From contig NZ_NPDM01000001.1 in NCBI RefSeq assembly GCF_002812085.1, forward strand, positions 806,001 to 870,000: 64,000 bases of DNA, given 5' to 3'. The notes below the pieces were generated by a model. It was not told where the DNA came from. It did not search any database and saw only the letters and a list, made by a program, of their open reading frames with translations. This DNA is from Leptospira levettii. Lineage in GTDB: Bacteria > Spirochaetota > Leptospiria > Leptospirales > Leptospiraceae. The position numbers were made by a program, and so were the translations under genes. Shown in pieces: positions 18,070 through 27,949 of this stretch (the stretch's first letter is position 1; each line of letters starts with the position of its first letter).

Positions 18070-19803
18070 TTACTTAACTCTTGTCGATTTTTTAACCGTA
18101 CGTTTAGTCGGTTTGAAACTAATGATTTTATCAAACCCGCGTTTCAGTTCAAATTTTAAATAGGGAACAGATGTTTCCTTTGGTGGGATGAGACTCATTG
18201 CTCTTTCCGACAAGGCTGTGATGGTTAAACTTGGATTCACACCTAAGTTCACTGTCAACATGGATGCATCACAAACACGTAAGTTCTCGTAACCAAACAC
18301 TTTGTTTTCCAAATCGATCACACCTTTTTCTGGGGACTCGGCCACGATACATCCACCCATAATATGCCCTGTAACAGGAGCAGACAATAACGTTTCGTTA
18401 AGAGAACTTCTAGGAATCCCACCAACAATTTCAGCCAATTTACGAGTGAAGGCATTTGCAATGGGTATGTAAGTTGGTGTTGGCTCTCCTGTGGAAAGTG
18501 CCGAAGTCAAGGTCCTTTGGAAAGGCCAAATAAAACGACGTTTCCGAACAAGTCGTACACTATTGTCTACAGTTTGCATGACAAGCAAGATGATGGAGTT
18601 TTTTGCAAATCCAAATGGGTTATGTGCTTTTAAAAAATAAAGAGGATGGCGTACCATTGTCCAAAAAAACTTTAGTGGTCTTGGAAACTTGCCTCCACCA
18701 TCTGTCATCACACTCGCCATAACACCAAAAAAATCGGATCCTTTCGAATACCTAACAGGTTCAATATGAGTATTTTCATCAGGGTGGACAGAAGACGTGA
18801 TGGCAATCCCTCGTGAATAATCAGCATTATGACTTGATGGGACTGTCACTGGTAAAACTGTTTCACTATTGGTGCGGACAGTATCACCTAACTTCTCTGA
18901 CAAACGAATCATTTTGTTTTCCTGTTGCATCTTTAACAGCAAACCAACAGTTCCCATAACACCAGCAGAAAGTACAACTTGTTCGGAGCGAAATTTTCTT
19001 TTTGGATATCCAAACCAACCTGTTGTGCTGTTGGTTTCTAATTCATATCCAAATTCGCCACTTGCTTCTGGATCAGGAATTCCCTTTGCATTGAGTGGAA
19101 TAAGAGAGGTAACTTTAGTTTCAGGTAAAATAACAGCACCTAATTTCTCTGCTAAATATAAATAGTTTTTATCGAGTGTGTTTTTAGCATTATGGCGACA
19201 ACCAACCATACACCCACCACAGTAATTACAAGGATCACGATCTGGACCATCTCCATCAAAAAATGGATCCTTAGGATCTTTTTTATTTCCAAAATAAATT
19301 CCAACAGGCGTTCTACGGAATGTATCTTCCTTTCCAAATGATTTAGCAGTTTCTAATAATAAATGGTCTGGTTCCCATAACTGAGGATTCTCAGTTACAC
19401 CTAACATATGTTTTGCAACATCGTAATAAGGTAATAATGCTTTTTCTCCTCCCATTTTGGAATACAATGGCGAATTTAAAACTTTACTGGAAGGAACATA
19501 TAAAGTGCAAGCATAGACAAGTGATCCACCACCAACACCTGATCCACTCACTAGTAAAAAATCATTTAGTAGGTTGATCCTTTGGATTCCATAAAACCCA
19601 AGTTTTGGCATCCATAAATACTTTCGTAAACTCCAATTGGTTTTTGGAAAATCTCCTGCCTTCCATCGTTTGCCAGATTCAATGACTAAAACTTTATATC
19701 CTTTTTGAGAAAGACGATATGCAGAAACGGAACCACCAAAGCCTGACCCAACTATAATCACGTCGTAATCAAATTTTTGTTCTTTTGGAATGGTTTGGTT
19801 CAT
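18070..19803 (-). CDS. GMC-family FAD oxidoreductase (cholesterol oxidase-like)
   Basis: A 577-residue flavoprotein. The N-terminal dinucleotide motif is [31 protein letters not shown] (about 14-44), followed by [19 protein letters not shown], which corresponds to the FAD-binding loop, and a cluster [24 protein letters not shown] whose cysteine pattern is common in cholesterol-oxidase-like members and may hold an iron-sulfur or zinc site. The C-terminal part carries [12 protein letters not shown] with the active-site histidine region and [18 protein letters not shown]. The substrate is probably a hydrophobic alcohol or steroid-like compound, but it cannot be determined. No signal peptide is seen. 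A basic tail ([14 protein letters not shown]) ends the protein. Confidence 0.85.
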   Translation of the reverse strand: MNQTIPKEQKFDYDVIIVGSGFGGSVSAYRLSQKGYKVLVIESGKRWKAGDFPKTNWSLRKYLWMPKLGFYGIQRINLLNDFLLVSGSGVGGGSLVYACTLYVPSSKVLNSPLYSKMGGEKALLPYYDVAKHMLGVTENPQLWEPDHLLLETAKSFGKEDTFRRTPVGIYFGNKKDPKDPFFDGDGPDRDPCNYCGGCMVGCRHNAKNTLDKNYLYLAEKLGAVILPETKVTSLIPLNAKGIPDPEASGEFGYELETNSTTGWFGYPKRKFRSEQVVLSAGVMGTVGLLLKMQQENKMIRLSEKLGDTVRTNSETVLPVTVPSSHNADYSRGIAITSSVHPDENTHIEPVRYSKGSDFFGVMASVMTDGGGKFPRPLKFFWTMVRHPLYFLKAHNPFGFAKNSIILLVMQTVDNSVRLVRKRRFIWPFQRTLTSALSTGEPTPTYIPIANAFTRKLAEIVGGIPRSSLNETLLSAPVTGHIMGGCIVAESPEKGVIDLENKVFGYENLRVCDASMLTVNLGVNPSLTITALSERAMSLIPPKETSVPYLKFELKRGFDKIISFKPTKRTVKKSTRVK

Positions 19804-19934
19804 GGTTCGTTTTTCCTTGTTTGTGGAGAATGAGCGAATCCGATTCTCAGATTGAATTCATTTTCTGTCAATTCGCTCTTAGGAATTCTGAAAAAACTTC
19901 TGGTCGAATCAAATCATTGGTTTTGAATCGGTTC

Positions 19935-20966
19935 ATGCCTGAAATCAAAAAACAAATTCCACTACTCAACTCCGATGGAACAATTACAGAAGAAGGTTGG
20001 GCACGTTCACCTTATTGGACTTATAACCGGGAAAATATTGCCGCTTCCAAACTTAGGATTAAGGAATGGGATTATTATTCGATTCTTTCTCTGTCGAAAG
20101 AATACGGTATCACATTGACTGCATCAGACTTAGGTTATGCGGGACTCTTTGCGATTTGTTATTTAGATTTTAAAAAAGCAAGTTTCAAACAAATTGATAC
20201 CTTATCGGTAATGCCACTCGGCAAAACAGGATTTCCAAAAGTGAATGATAGTGGAGTTGTTTCCTTCCAAGACAAAAAACTATCCTTACGTTTTGAAACA
20301 TTTAACGGCAAGCGGACTTTAGAATTTGAATCCAAAGACTTTGTCGCACCAGATGGTTCCCGTGGGATCAAAGGAAAAATTGAACTGGCGGAACCAAAAA
20401 TGGATACAATGAACATTGCCACGTCCTGGAAGGAAAACAGAAAGGCATTTTATTATAATACCAAAATCAATTGTATGCCTGCGACAGGTAATATAGTCGT
20501 TGGAAACCAGACTCTATCATTTGATTCCAAAACTGATTTTGGTGCTTTGGATTGGGGGAGAGGTGTTTGGACATATAAAAATCGTTGGTATTGGAGTTCT
20601 GTATCTGCTTGGATTGATGGAAAACCGTTTGGACTCAATTTAGGATATGGATTTTCAGACAGGACACCTGCTTCAGAAAATGTGATTTTGTATGATGGTA
20701 AAATTCACAAATTAGATGAAGTAAATTTCATCATTAATACAAAGGATTATTTGACACCTTGGAAATTTATATCCAATAACAACCGTTTGGATTTAGATTT
20801 TCAACCCATAGTCGATCGAAATTCTTATATGAACTTTGTGCTCATTAAATCGGAGCAACACCAAGTGTTTGGAAAATTTAATGGAACAGTTGTTTTGGAT
20901 AATGGGAAAAAAATCAAACTAGAAAACGTACTTGGGTTTGCCGAGGATGTTCTCAATCATTACTAA
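19935..20966 (+). CDS. DUF2804 family protein
   Basis: A 343-residue protein of the DUF2804 family. The ATG at 19935 (MPEIKKQIPLLNSDGTITEEGWARSPYW) fits the family start; the open frame upstream overlaps the divergent GMC gene and shows no protein character. Typical patterns are IKEWDYYSILS, YGITLTASDLGYAGLFAICYLDF, and FDSKTDFGALDWGRGVWTYKNRWYWSS followed by GLNLGYGF. The fold is a large beta structure akin to lipocalin-like or Svf1-type lipid-binding proteins; function is unproven. The divergent arrangement with a GMC oxidoreductase hints at lipid or sterol metabolism. It ends just before a strong bidirectional terminator. Confidence 0.82.
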   Translation: MPEIKKQIPLLNSDGTITEEGWARSPYWTYNRENIAASKLRIKEWDYYSILSLSKEYGITLTASDLGYAGLFAICYLDFKKASFKQIDTLSVMPLGKTGFPKVNDSGVVSFQDKKLSLRFETFNGKRTLEFESKDFVAPDGSRGIKGKIELAEPKMDTMNIATSWKENRKAFYYNTKINCMPATGNIVVGNQTLSFDSKTDFGALDWGRGVWTYKNRWYWSSVSAWIDGKPFGLNLGYGFSDRTPASENVILYDGKIHKLDEVNFIINTKDYLTPWKFISNNNRLDLDFQPIVDRNSYMNFVLIKSEQHQVFGKFNGTVVLDNGKKIKLENVLGFAEDVLNHY

Positions 20967-20970
20967 AAAA

Positions 20971-21007
20971 AGAAAGAGCGATCACAATTGATGCCATCGC
21001 TCTTTCT
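20971..21007. terminator. Bidirectional intrinsic terminator between convergent genes
   Basis: A perfect 12-bp inverted repeat AGAAAGAGCGAT / ATCGCTCTTTCT with a 13-base loop. An A-run precedes it and T-rich sequence follows, so it can stop transcripts from both the DUF2804 gene and the RND permease gene. Confidence 0.85.
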
Positions 21008-21054
21008 TCTTGCATTTTTGGAGGAATCAACGTAAAGAAAAAGAATCCATTCAA

Positions 21055-24000
21055 TTATGCTCGTTTTTTCAATTTGTAATAAGCAGAAAAACTTGCCGGG
21101 ATAAAAATTAAGGATCCAAACGTTCCAAATCCTAAGCCCCAAGCCAGTGACAATGTCATAGGGATGAGGAGTGGATCGGATCCACCAATCGCATACGCTG
21201 TCGGAATCATCCCTGCCATGGTTGTCATCGTTGTGACAAGGATGGGCCGAAAACGTTCCGATGATGCGGTGATGAGAGATTCCAAAAGTCCCTCTCCTTT
21301 GGATTGGAATTCTTCAATCGTATCAACTAACACAATCGAGGCGTTTACAATCACACCAGCAAGACCGATGATACCAATCATCGCAAGAAAACTGAGAGCC
21401 TTTCCAGAGATTAAAAATCCAAAAACAACACCCACAAATCCGAGTGGAATCGATAATAAGATTAACACAGGTTTTTTGATACTATTAAAGATGATTGCAA
21501 GGATTGCAAAAATTCCAAAAAAAGCCAACACACCTGCAACTAACAAGGACACCATTGACTTGGCAGTTTCTTCTTGTTCACCACGAAATTTGATTTTATA
21601 ACCAGGGTATTTTTTCCCGATATTTCCAAACTCATCGACAATTTTTCCATTTACGATGGAAGAACTTGTAATTGCTTCATTTACATCAGCAAGGACGGTG
21701 ATTGCTTTTTCATAGTCGTTATGATAAAGAGCCTCAATCCCTTGCACAGTCGTTTTTGTTGTGACGGCAGTAATCGGTGTTAGCAGACCAAACTTATTGG
21801 AAATTTGGATGGAATCTAAGTCTTCTATCCCATCTCGGAATCGATCATCATTCTGAATGATGATACGTACCTCATCTTTTCCTTTCCTAAGGTTTGAAGC
21901 TTCCAGACCTTCCATAGCAGTTCTCACATAATAAGCTGTGATTTCTGTATCAATCCCTGTAATGGCCGATGCAGTGTCTTTGACGCGGATCTGGATTTCT
22001 TCTCTACCTGGTTTATAATCATCATTGATATTGATAACACCATCTTGTTTTCGAAGAAAGTCCTGCATCTCATTGGATATTTGTTTTAATGTTTTGTAAT
22101 CACGTCCTTCAATGGCAACAGTAACTGCGGCTCCAATCGGAGGTCCATTCACAACTAAATCCACCATAACGGAAATGGCATTTGGTAATTTTTTTAAATC
22201 AGGTTCCAGTTCCCCAAATATTTCTTGGGCGGTTCTTTTCCGTTCTGTTTCCGGAACAAGTATAATTTGAGCCATACCCAATTGTTCCCCAATTCGAGTA
22301 AGTGGGTCAGTAGGATCCGTTTGTTGGATTCCAATTTTTAAAATGACACTTTGAACTTCTGATTTTGGAATTTTATCTAAGATAGGTTGGAAGTATTGCA
22401 ATTGTTTGGCGGTTTCTTGTGCAGAAAAGTCAGGTGGAAATTCTGCCCTTACCAATACGTAATCAATTCCTTCTTTTGGGAATAAATTGAAGTTCATAAG
22501 ACCCACTAAACCACAAGAGGACAAAAATACGATGAGAATACATCCAAGTGTTATGAACGGTCTTCCTACTACTTTCGTAATAAATTTTGTAAATTTGTTC
22601 TTTAACGACTCAAATCCATTTTCTAAGATAGAACGGAAACGATCCCTATGTTTGGATCTTTTTTTTGGTTCATTCGATGTAAACTGTGCATAACGTACGG
22701 GTAACAAAAGAAATGACTCAAACAGTGATAAAGTCAGAGCAACAATCACCATAAATGGAATCTGCCAAATGAACTTTCCCATGATCCCAGACATAAAAGC
22801 CATTGGTAAAAAAGCTGCTACCGTCGTTAGATAAGATCCGATGATAGGAACAAACAATTCACTCGCACCTAAAACAGCAGCTTCTCTTGACTCAAAATTT
22901 TTCGAACGATACTTATAAATATTTTCAGAGATGATAATGCTATTATCCACGAGCATCCCAAGAGAAATGATGATCCCAAGCATCGAAACTAAGTTAAAAG
23001 ATACATCAAATATTGGAAATGCTATGGTCGTCGCAAATAAGGTAAGAGGTAAAGATAAACTAGTTAATAGTGAATCCTTAAAACTAAAAAACAAAATAAG
23101 CACTACGACGACTAAAAACAAACCTTGAAGAGAGTTTGTAATCACCACGTCCAGTCGTTTGATAGCTCTTTTCCCTTCGTTATTTAGTTCCGTAAACTGA
23201 ATGTTAGCTGGAATTTGTTTCTTTAGTTCTTCAATTCGACCTTGGACTGCTTCAACAGTTCGGATGATGTCAGCACTGTCTTTTTTAATGATTTGTAAAA
23301 CATAAGCAGGTTCACCATTGACTACTGCGAGTACACGTGGTCTTTCATATGTATCTTTTACATTGGCAACTTGTGAAAGTAAAATTGAATTCCCAGTTTC
23401 ATTCGAACGAATTGGTATGTTTTTGATATCATTGATTTCAGCAATTTCACCAGTCACACGAATGTCTTGTGTGATGGGTCTTAAAAAAGAACCCGCAGGA
23501 ACACTGATATTTCGTTTGGAAATCGCATTGATAATATCAGAAAATCCAATGGTATATCGTTTTTTTAAATCGGGATCAACACGTATCCGCCATTCTTCTT
23601 TTCGTTTTCCAAACGCATCAACTCGAGAAACTCCAGAAACTTTACGCATCTCATCTTCAATGAAACGCCCCATTTCTTGTAATTCCATTTCATCCATCGC
23701 TCCATGGATTGCGATTTCCAGAACAGGAAAGTTGGAACTCTTTTGTTCCGTGACAATGGGCCTATCCTTTACTTGGATTGGTAAATTGGTAACCCGGTCC
23801 ACAGCACGACGAATGTCATTCACAACACCATCAGGGTTATTGTGTTCTAAATCAATTTTGATACTGATGTCGGATTCGGAATTTCTGGAAATGGAACGAA
23901 CTGAATCAAGACCTTCTACTTCGCGTAACTTCTCTTCGATGGGAATCGTTACTTTTTTTTCCACATCCACGGGGCTTGCACCTGGATACACCGTGAGGAC

Positions 24001-24141
24001 ACGAACTTGGCGAAAGTTGACGCGAGGAAATGCTTCCCGTTTCATAGAAAGAACGGAAATAATCCCAGCAAGAAATAAAAATATAAACACCAAGTTTGCA
24101 ACTAACGGTTTATAAACAAAAAAATGGATAACTTTTCTCAT
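21055..24141 (-). CDS. RND-family efflux permease (AcrB/HAE-type)
   Basis: A 1028-residue inner membrane transporter with 12 spans in the usual 1+5+1+5 layout and two large periplasmic porter domains. Typical stretches are FPRVNFRQVRVLTVYPGASPVDVE at the first porter domain, GIIISLGMLVDNSIIISENI in span 4 and IGIIGLAGVIVNASIVLVDTIEEF in span 10. Compared with AcrB, the Asp pair of span 4 reads Asp-Asn, and the span 10 lysine is Asn. Such changes are known in many HAE relatives, so transport by proton motive force is still probable. No membrane-fusion protein or outer-membrane channel gene is adjacent. Substrate unknown. A TTGACT box with TAATAT 15 bases on lies upstream as a possible promoter. 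Confidence 0.9.
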   Translation of the reverse strand: MRKVIHFFVYKPLVANLVFIFLFLAGIISVLSMKREAFPRVNFRQVRVLTVYPGASPVDVEKKVTIPIEEKLREVEGLDSVRSISRNSESDISIKIDLEHNNPDGVVNDIRRAVDRVTNLPIQVKDRPIVTEQKSSNFPVLEIAIHGAMDEMELQEMGRFIEDEMRKVSGVSRVDAFGKRKEEWRIRVDPDLKKRYTIGFSDIINAISKRNISVPAGSFLRPITQDIRVTGEIAEINDIKNIPIRSNETGNSILLSQVANVKDTYERPRVLAVVNGEPAYVLQIIKKDSADIIRTVEAVQGRIEELKKQIPANIQFTELNNEGKRAIKRLDVVITNSLQGLFLVVVVLILFFSFKDSLLTSLSLPLTLFATTIAFPIFDVSFNLVSMLGIIISLGMLVDNSIIISENIYKYRSKNFESREAAVLGASELFVPIIGSYLTTVAAFLPMAFMSGIMGKFIWQIPFMVIVALTLSLFESFLLLPVRYAQFTSNEPKKRSKHRDRFRSILENGFESLKNKFTKFITKVVGRPFITLGCILIVFLSSCGLVGLMNFNLFPKEGIDYVLVRAEFPPDFSAQETAKQLQYFQPILDKIPKSEVQSVILKIGIQQTDPTDPLTRIGEQLGMAQIILVPETERKRTAQEIFGELEPDLKKLPNAISVMVDLVVNGPPIGAAVTVAIEGRDYKTLKQISNEMQDFLRKQDGVININDDYKPGREEIQIRVKDTASAITGIDTEITAYYVRTAMEGLEASNLRKGKDEVRIIIQNDDRFRDGIEDLDSIQISNKFGLLTPITAVTTKTTVQGIEALYHNDYEKAITVLADVNEAITSSSIVNGKIVDEFGNIGKKYPGYKIKFRGEQEETAKSMVSLLVAGVLAFFGIFAILAIIFNSIKKPVLILLSIPLGFVGVVFGFLISGKALSFLAMIGIIGLAGVIVNASIVLVDTIEEFQSKGEGLLESLITASSERFRPILVTTMTTMAGMIPTAYAIGGSDPLLIPMTLSLAWGLGFGTFGSLIFIPASFSAYYKLKKRA

Positions 24142-24203
24142 AATAACACTATTGAATACGAAATATTAAGATATTGACCAGTGAGTCAAGATGTTTCGGA
24201 AAT

Positions 24204-24878
24204 TTATTGATCTTTATTTTCAGATTCGCGTTCTTTTATGACGGTTTCGATCACTTCAACAAATACGGAAGTGTCCTGAGCACCACTCACTGCGTATTTT
24301 CCACCAATGATAAAATACGGTACCCCACTAATTCCATTTTGGTGGTAATATTGGATTTCTTGTTGGATTTCGTTTTTCAATTTGGAATCTGAATAAATGG
24401 TTTCGAATAAATTTCGATCTTGGTAAACGGGTTCGGCAACCTTCCAAACTGTTTCTTTGTCACTTAAGTCCAATGCTTCCGCGAAATTTGCAGCAAAAAA
24501 CCTTTCCACAAGATTTTGTTGTGCTTCCAGAGTGGGAAGGGCAGAAACAAGCGCATGTAAAACCAAAGTGTTTGTTGCCTTAGGAATATTTTGGAATTGA
24601 AACTGAATACCTACATCTTTTCCAATGTCAGTAAGTCGTTTCCAAGCTCCATCCAATCGATCTAAACTTCCAAATTTTTGTGTTAGGTGTAATTTATAGT
24701 CAATCCCCTCTTCTGGAATTTCTGGTGATAACTGAAATGGTCTCCATCGAATTTCAGGAGTGATGGTATTCCCTACAATTTGTAGCGCTTTTTCTAATTT
24801 CTTTTTACCTACATAACACCAAGGACAGGCTACATCGGAAACAATATCGATTGGAAATAATTCAGAGTTGGTTGACAT
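24204..24878 (-). CDS. FrnE-like DsbA family oxidoreductase
   Basis: A 224-residue thioredoxin-fold protein with an inserted helical domain. The redox motif is CPWC at residues 18-21 in DIVSDVACPWCYVGKKKLEKAL, matching the FrnE/2-hydroxychromene-2-carboxylate isomerase-like subgroup. The cis-proline loop is seen in NGISGVPYFIIGGKYAVSGAQ near the C-terminus. There is no signal peptide, so it acts in the cytoplasm, probably in oxidative-stress thiol chemistry. It diverges from the nitroreductase-like gene over a 52-base gap, an arrangement that suggests shared control. Confidence 0.88.
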   Translation of the reverse strand: MSTNSELFPIDIVSDVACPWCYVGKKKLEKALQIVGNTITPEIRWRPFQLSPEIPEEGIDYKLHLTQKFGSLDRLDGAWKRLTDIGKDVGIQFQFQNIPKATNTLVLHALVSALPTLEAQQNLVERFFAANFAEALDLSDKETVWKVAEPVYQDRNLFETIYSDSKLKNEIQQEIQYYHQNGISGVPYFIIGGKYAVSGAQDTSVFVEVIETVIKERESENKDQ

Positions 24879-24930
24879 TTTAGATTAGACTCCAATTCAT
24901 AATGGGAATGATTCTATATCCAGGAAAAAG

Positions 24931-26115
24931 ATGAAACATAGTAGAGAAAGTTTTTTAAAAAAAAGTTTAGCAATTGGCAGCATCATTTCGTTTCCGTCGT
25001 TACAAAAAAGCCTCTATGCCTTTGGGAGTGAAGAGAATCAAAAACACAGGGAAAACCCAATCGCATATGCAGAATCCCTAGGTTACACAAACCCTATCGA
25101 TCAAATTTTACTGACGGCGATTCTTGCACCAAACTCTCATAATTCTCAACCCTGGAAATTCAAAAAAACATCTGATTCTGAGTTTTATCTATTTGGAGAT
25201 GGAGACAAACAATTACCAGAGATTGATCCTATCAATCGTCAATTTTACCATACACAGGGTTGTTTTCTAGAACTTTGCCACCTAACTGCTGATTCATTAA
25301 TGTTCGATACCACTATCAAACTTTTTCCCAATGGAAAACCAAAATCAAATTCGTTTTCCAAAACTCCAATTGCAAAGGTCTCTATCCAACCCAAAACAAA
25401 ATGTGTGCACGACTTTCTGTTTTCTGGAATTAACAAAAGAAGGATGAATCGTTCCGTTTACTCTGGTGAACTTCTCAGAAATGAGGAACTTGAAGAAATC
25501 CAATCCCTGGCTCGACCCTTTGTTCAAAACATACGTTGGACAAATGATCCTTCCTTAATGAATTCCGTATTACCAGTACTAGACGAAGCATTTGCAATGG
25601 AAACAAATCGTTATGAATCTAATGAACTCAATCGTAAATGGTTTCGTTTAACGGAAGAATCTATGTTAACAAACCGAGATGGATTAACGTTGGAAGGAAA
25701 CGGATTATCTGGTCTCAAACTTTGGTTTGCTAAAAAATTCTTTGTGGATTTATCCAAGGAATCATGGCATTCCGAAGATTCTAAAAAAGCTGGAATTCAA
25801 ATGTTTCGTTCACAAGTGTATTCTTCAAAAGCGTTAGTATTTTTTTTGTCGGAAGGAAAAGACGATGAAACAACTTGGATCCAGACTGGAAGAGATTTTA
25901 TGCGTTATACACTGTCATGCGCAGTCAAAAACATTGCCTTCCATACCATGAACCAAGCTGTGGAAGATTATCCTGAGAGCCGAGTATTTACAAAAAAATT
26001 AAAACAAATTTTAAAACTGAAACCAAACGAGGAAATCCAATTGATTGCAAGGTTAGGCAAGAGTTCTTATCAGTTTGATTCACTCAGGAGAGATTTAAAA
26101 AGTTTTCTTGTGTAA
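24931..26115 (+). CDS. Exported Acg-like nitroreductase family protein
   Basis: A 394-residue protein resembling Mycobacterium Acg (Rv2032), a double-repeat FMN-binding fold that lost nitroreductase activity in some members. Key segments are LAPNSHNSQPWKF (about 68-80), where many flavin reductases bind FMN phosphate, the LPEIDPINRQFYHTQGCFLEL stretch, and INKRRMNRSVYSGELL with the double arginine that opens the second half. The N-terminus (MKHSRESFLKKSLAIGSIISF) looks like an export signal with basic residues, though not a clean twin-arginine motif. AGGAAAAAG precedes the ATG. It may share regulation with the divergent thiol oxidoreductase gene; substrate unknown. Confidence 0.78.
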   Translation: MKHSRESFLKKSLAIGSIISFPSLQKSLYAFGSEENQKHRENPIAYAESLGYTNPIDQILLTAILAPNSHNSQPWKFKKTSDSEFYLFGDGDKQLPEIDPINRQFYHTQGCFLELCHLTADSLMFDTTIKLFPNGKPKSNSFSKTPIAKVSIQPKTKCVHDFLFSGINKRRMNRSVYSGELLRNEELEEIQSLARPFVQNIRWTNDPSLMNSVLPVLDEAFAMETNRYESNELNRKWFRLTEESMLTNRDGLTLEGNGLSGLKLWFAKKFFVDLSKESWHSEDSKKAGIQMFRSQVYSSKALVFFLSEGKDDETTWIQTGRDFMRYTLSCAVKNIAFHTMNQAVEDYPESRVFTKKLKQILKLKPNEEIQLIARLGKSSYQFDSLRRDLKSFLV

Positions 26116-26123
26116 GGGAAACA

Positions 26124-26924
26124 CTAAAGAGAAGGGAATTGAATTTCGCCAGCGGATTCAAACGCTGGTTTTGAAAACAGATACCCTTGGTATAAATTAA
26201 TTCCCATATCAACTAACACTTTCAATTCTTCCAAAGTTTCCACACCTTCCGCAATGACGAGAATCCCAATCTCATGACAAACATCTGCGATGGCTTTTGT
26301 GAGTTTTCTAGCAACGGAATTGGTATGGATATTTCGAATGAGTTCCATATCCAATTTGATCAGATCAGGTTGGAATTTGGCAAGGAGGTTCAGACCCGAA
26401 TACCCTGATCCAAAATCATCGATCGCAGTCAAAAACCCATACTTTTGGTAGGCTTTAAAGATATTGATGATATGATTGTGGTCTTGGACTTCCTCTCCCT
26501 CTGTCAGTTCAAAGACCAACCGATTCAATGGAAAATTGTATTCCCGACTTGCTTCTAAAGTGGTGCGGATACAGGTCTCCGGTTGGTACACAGCATTGGG
26601 TAGGAAATTGATATTGAGAAAAGCAGGAATTTGGATTTGGCTTGCGAGTTGGATGGCTTTGATCCGACAAGACTGGTCAAATTGATATCGATTGGTTTGG
26701 TTTACTTTTGAGAGAATCGAATACGCTGATTCTCCTTGTGTTCCGCGAACCAATGCTTCATGTGAATAAATTTTCTTTTGGTTCCAATCAATGATAGGTT
26801 GGAATGCCATGGAGAAGGCAAAGTCCAATCCAGCACCACTCCGGCATTCGGCACAACTGTATAACTTAGGCACTTTTCCATTAGGAGTGTCAATTAACTG
26901 ATCTTCTGGAAAACTTGGTCTCAT
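26124..26924 (-). CDS. EAL domain cyclic di-GMP phosphodiesterase
   Basis: A 266-residue stand-alone EAL protein. The domain (about 35-260) keeps EALVRG, LNINFLP, FELTEGE, AIDDFGSGYSG, LIKLDMELI, VIAEGVET and YQGYLFSKP, so the metal ligands and general-base residues are present and hydrolysis of cyclic di-GMP to pGpG is expected. A short N-terminal segment carries a CAEC pair (YSCAECRSGAG), a feature seen in EAL proteins related to BLUF-EAL enzymes, here without a sensor domain. It is cytoplasmic with no membrane span. It is convergent with the Acg-like gene, 8 bases apart. Confidence 0.9.
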   Translation of the reverse strand: MRPSFPEDQLIDTPNGKVPKLYSCAECRSGAGLDFAFSMAFQPIIDWNQKKIYSHEALVRGTQGESAYSILSKVNQTNRYQFDQSCRIKAIQLASQIQIPAFLNINFLPNAVYQPETCIRTTLEASREYNFPLNRLVFELTEGEEVQDHNHIINIFKAYQKYGFLTAIDDFGSGYSGLNLLAKFQPDLIKLDMELIRNIHTNSVARKLTKAIADVCHEIGILVIAEGVETLEELKVLVDMGINLYQGYLFSKPAFESAGEIQFPSL

Positions 26925-26981
26925 CTTTTTAGGTTACCCAATTTAGACGGTATCGTCTAGATTGCAACTTTGTTTTATACA

Positions 26982-27944
26982 TTAAAATTTTGGAAGTTTC
27001 ATCATAAGATACCAAGTGACTACTAAAAATTGAAAGAAAGATGTAACGAATAAAATGGTATATGGTTTTGCCTTCACCGCTTTTAAAGAACCAATCCTTG
27101 CGCCAAAGATACCTCCAAAACTGCCAATGAGTGCCAGTTCCCAATGCAATTTTCCTAAAATTAGGAATTGTACTGTAGTTCCAAACGAAGTCAGAAAAAT
27201 TCCAAGAAAGGATGTAGCAACGGCTTCTACAGGGCTCATTCGAAAATAATAAATAAATAATGGAACCGCCAAAAATCCTCCACCAATTCCAAATAAGGAT
27301 GAGAAGAGTCCAAAAAAGATTCCTACAAATAAAACAATCAAAACTGATCGATTCGTAAAATGAAATTCCGGTATCGAATGGGAAACAGAAGTTTGGTTCG
27401 TTTTAGAATCTGCTCTTGACTGTGTATCCTCTTGAGTTACTACATGATTTTGATTTTCTAAGGATAAATTCTGAAAGTATAGTTTCCTTTTTTTGAAAGC
27501 GGAAAATAGATTATAAACAGCAAGGATTCCTAAAAAAATCGTAAAAAGAATAAGATAAACAAATTCAGACAACGGAATTCCGTAATACAGTTGTTTACCG
27601 AGAGTTGTATCTTCAAACCTTCCAAATGCTAAAGCTGCATATTGAGCAGTAGGAATGGATGTTATGAGCAATAAAAACCCTTGTTTCCAACGAATTTTGT
27701 CATTTTTAAAATAAACATATAAACCTGACAAAGCAGAAACTGGCATTTGTGCCAGTGATACAGCAACAGCTTGAACAGCGGTTAAATGAAAAAAACTGTG
27801 AAAGAAGGGAGTGTAGATAAAACCTCCTCCCAAACCAAGGAAGGAGGCCAATAATCCAACAAAAAATCCAACACCAAAAACAACAAAAATTCCGGGCCAA
27901 AACCCCCAGACAAAATGGTTAAAAATTTGAAAGGTTTCTTCCAA
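26982..27944 (-). CDS. TauE/SafE family sulfite/sulfonate exporter-type permease
   Basis: A 320-residue membrane protein with eight or nine spans and an internal duplication: GLLASFLGLGGGFIYTP in the first half and GLFSSLFGIGGGFLAVP in the second, the hallmark of the TauE/SafE (DUF81) family. A charged loop (about residues 150-185, ENQNHVVTQEDTQSRADSKTN) separates the halves. Members export sulfite, sulfoacetate or other organic anions; the substrate here is not indicated by its neighbours. It starts 5 bases after the stop of the upstream lipoprotein gene and is probably part of that transcript. Confidence 0.87.
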   Translation of the reverse strand: MEETFQIFNHFVWGFWPGIFVVFGVGFFVGLLASFLGLGGGFIYTPFFHSFFHLTAVQAVAVSLAQMPVSALSGLYVYFKNDKIRWKQGFLLLITSIPTAQYAALAFGRFEDTTLGKQLYYGIPLSEFVYLILFTIFLGILAVYNLFSAFKKRKLYFQNLSLENQNHVVTQEDTQSRADSKTNQTSVSHSIPEFHFTNRSVLIVLFVGIFFGLFSSLFGIGGGFLAVPLFIYYFRMSPVEAVATSFLGIFLTSFGTTVQFLILGKLHWELALIGSFGGIFGARIGSLKAVKAKPYTILFVTSFFQFLVVTWYLMMKLPKF

Positions 27945-27949
27945 GTGGA

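Noticed and set aside
23318..24115. 265-residue plus-strand frame opposite the RND permease
   Set aside because: It is the antisense shadow of a clear RND gene and has no protein-like motifs.
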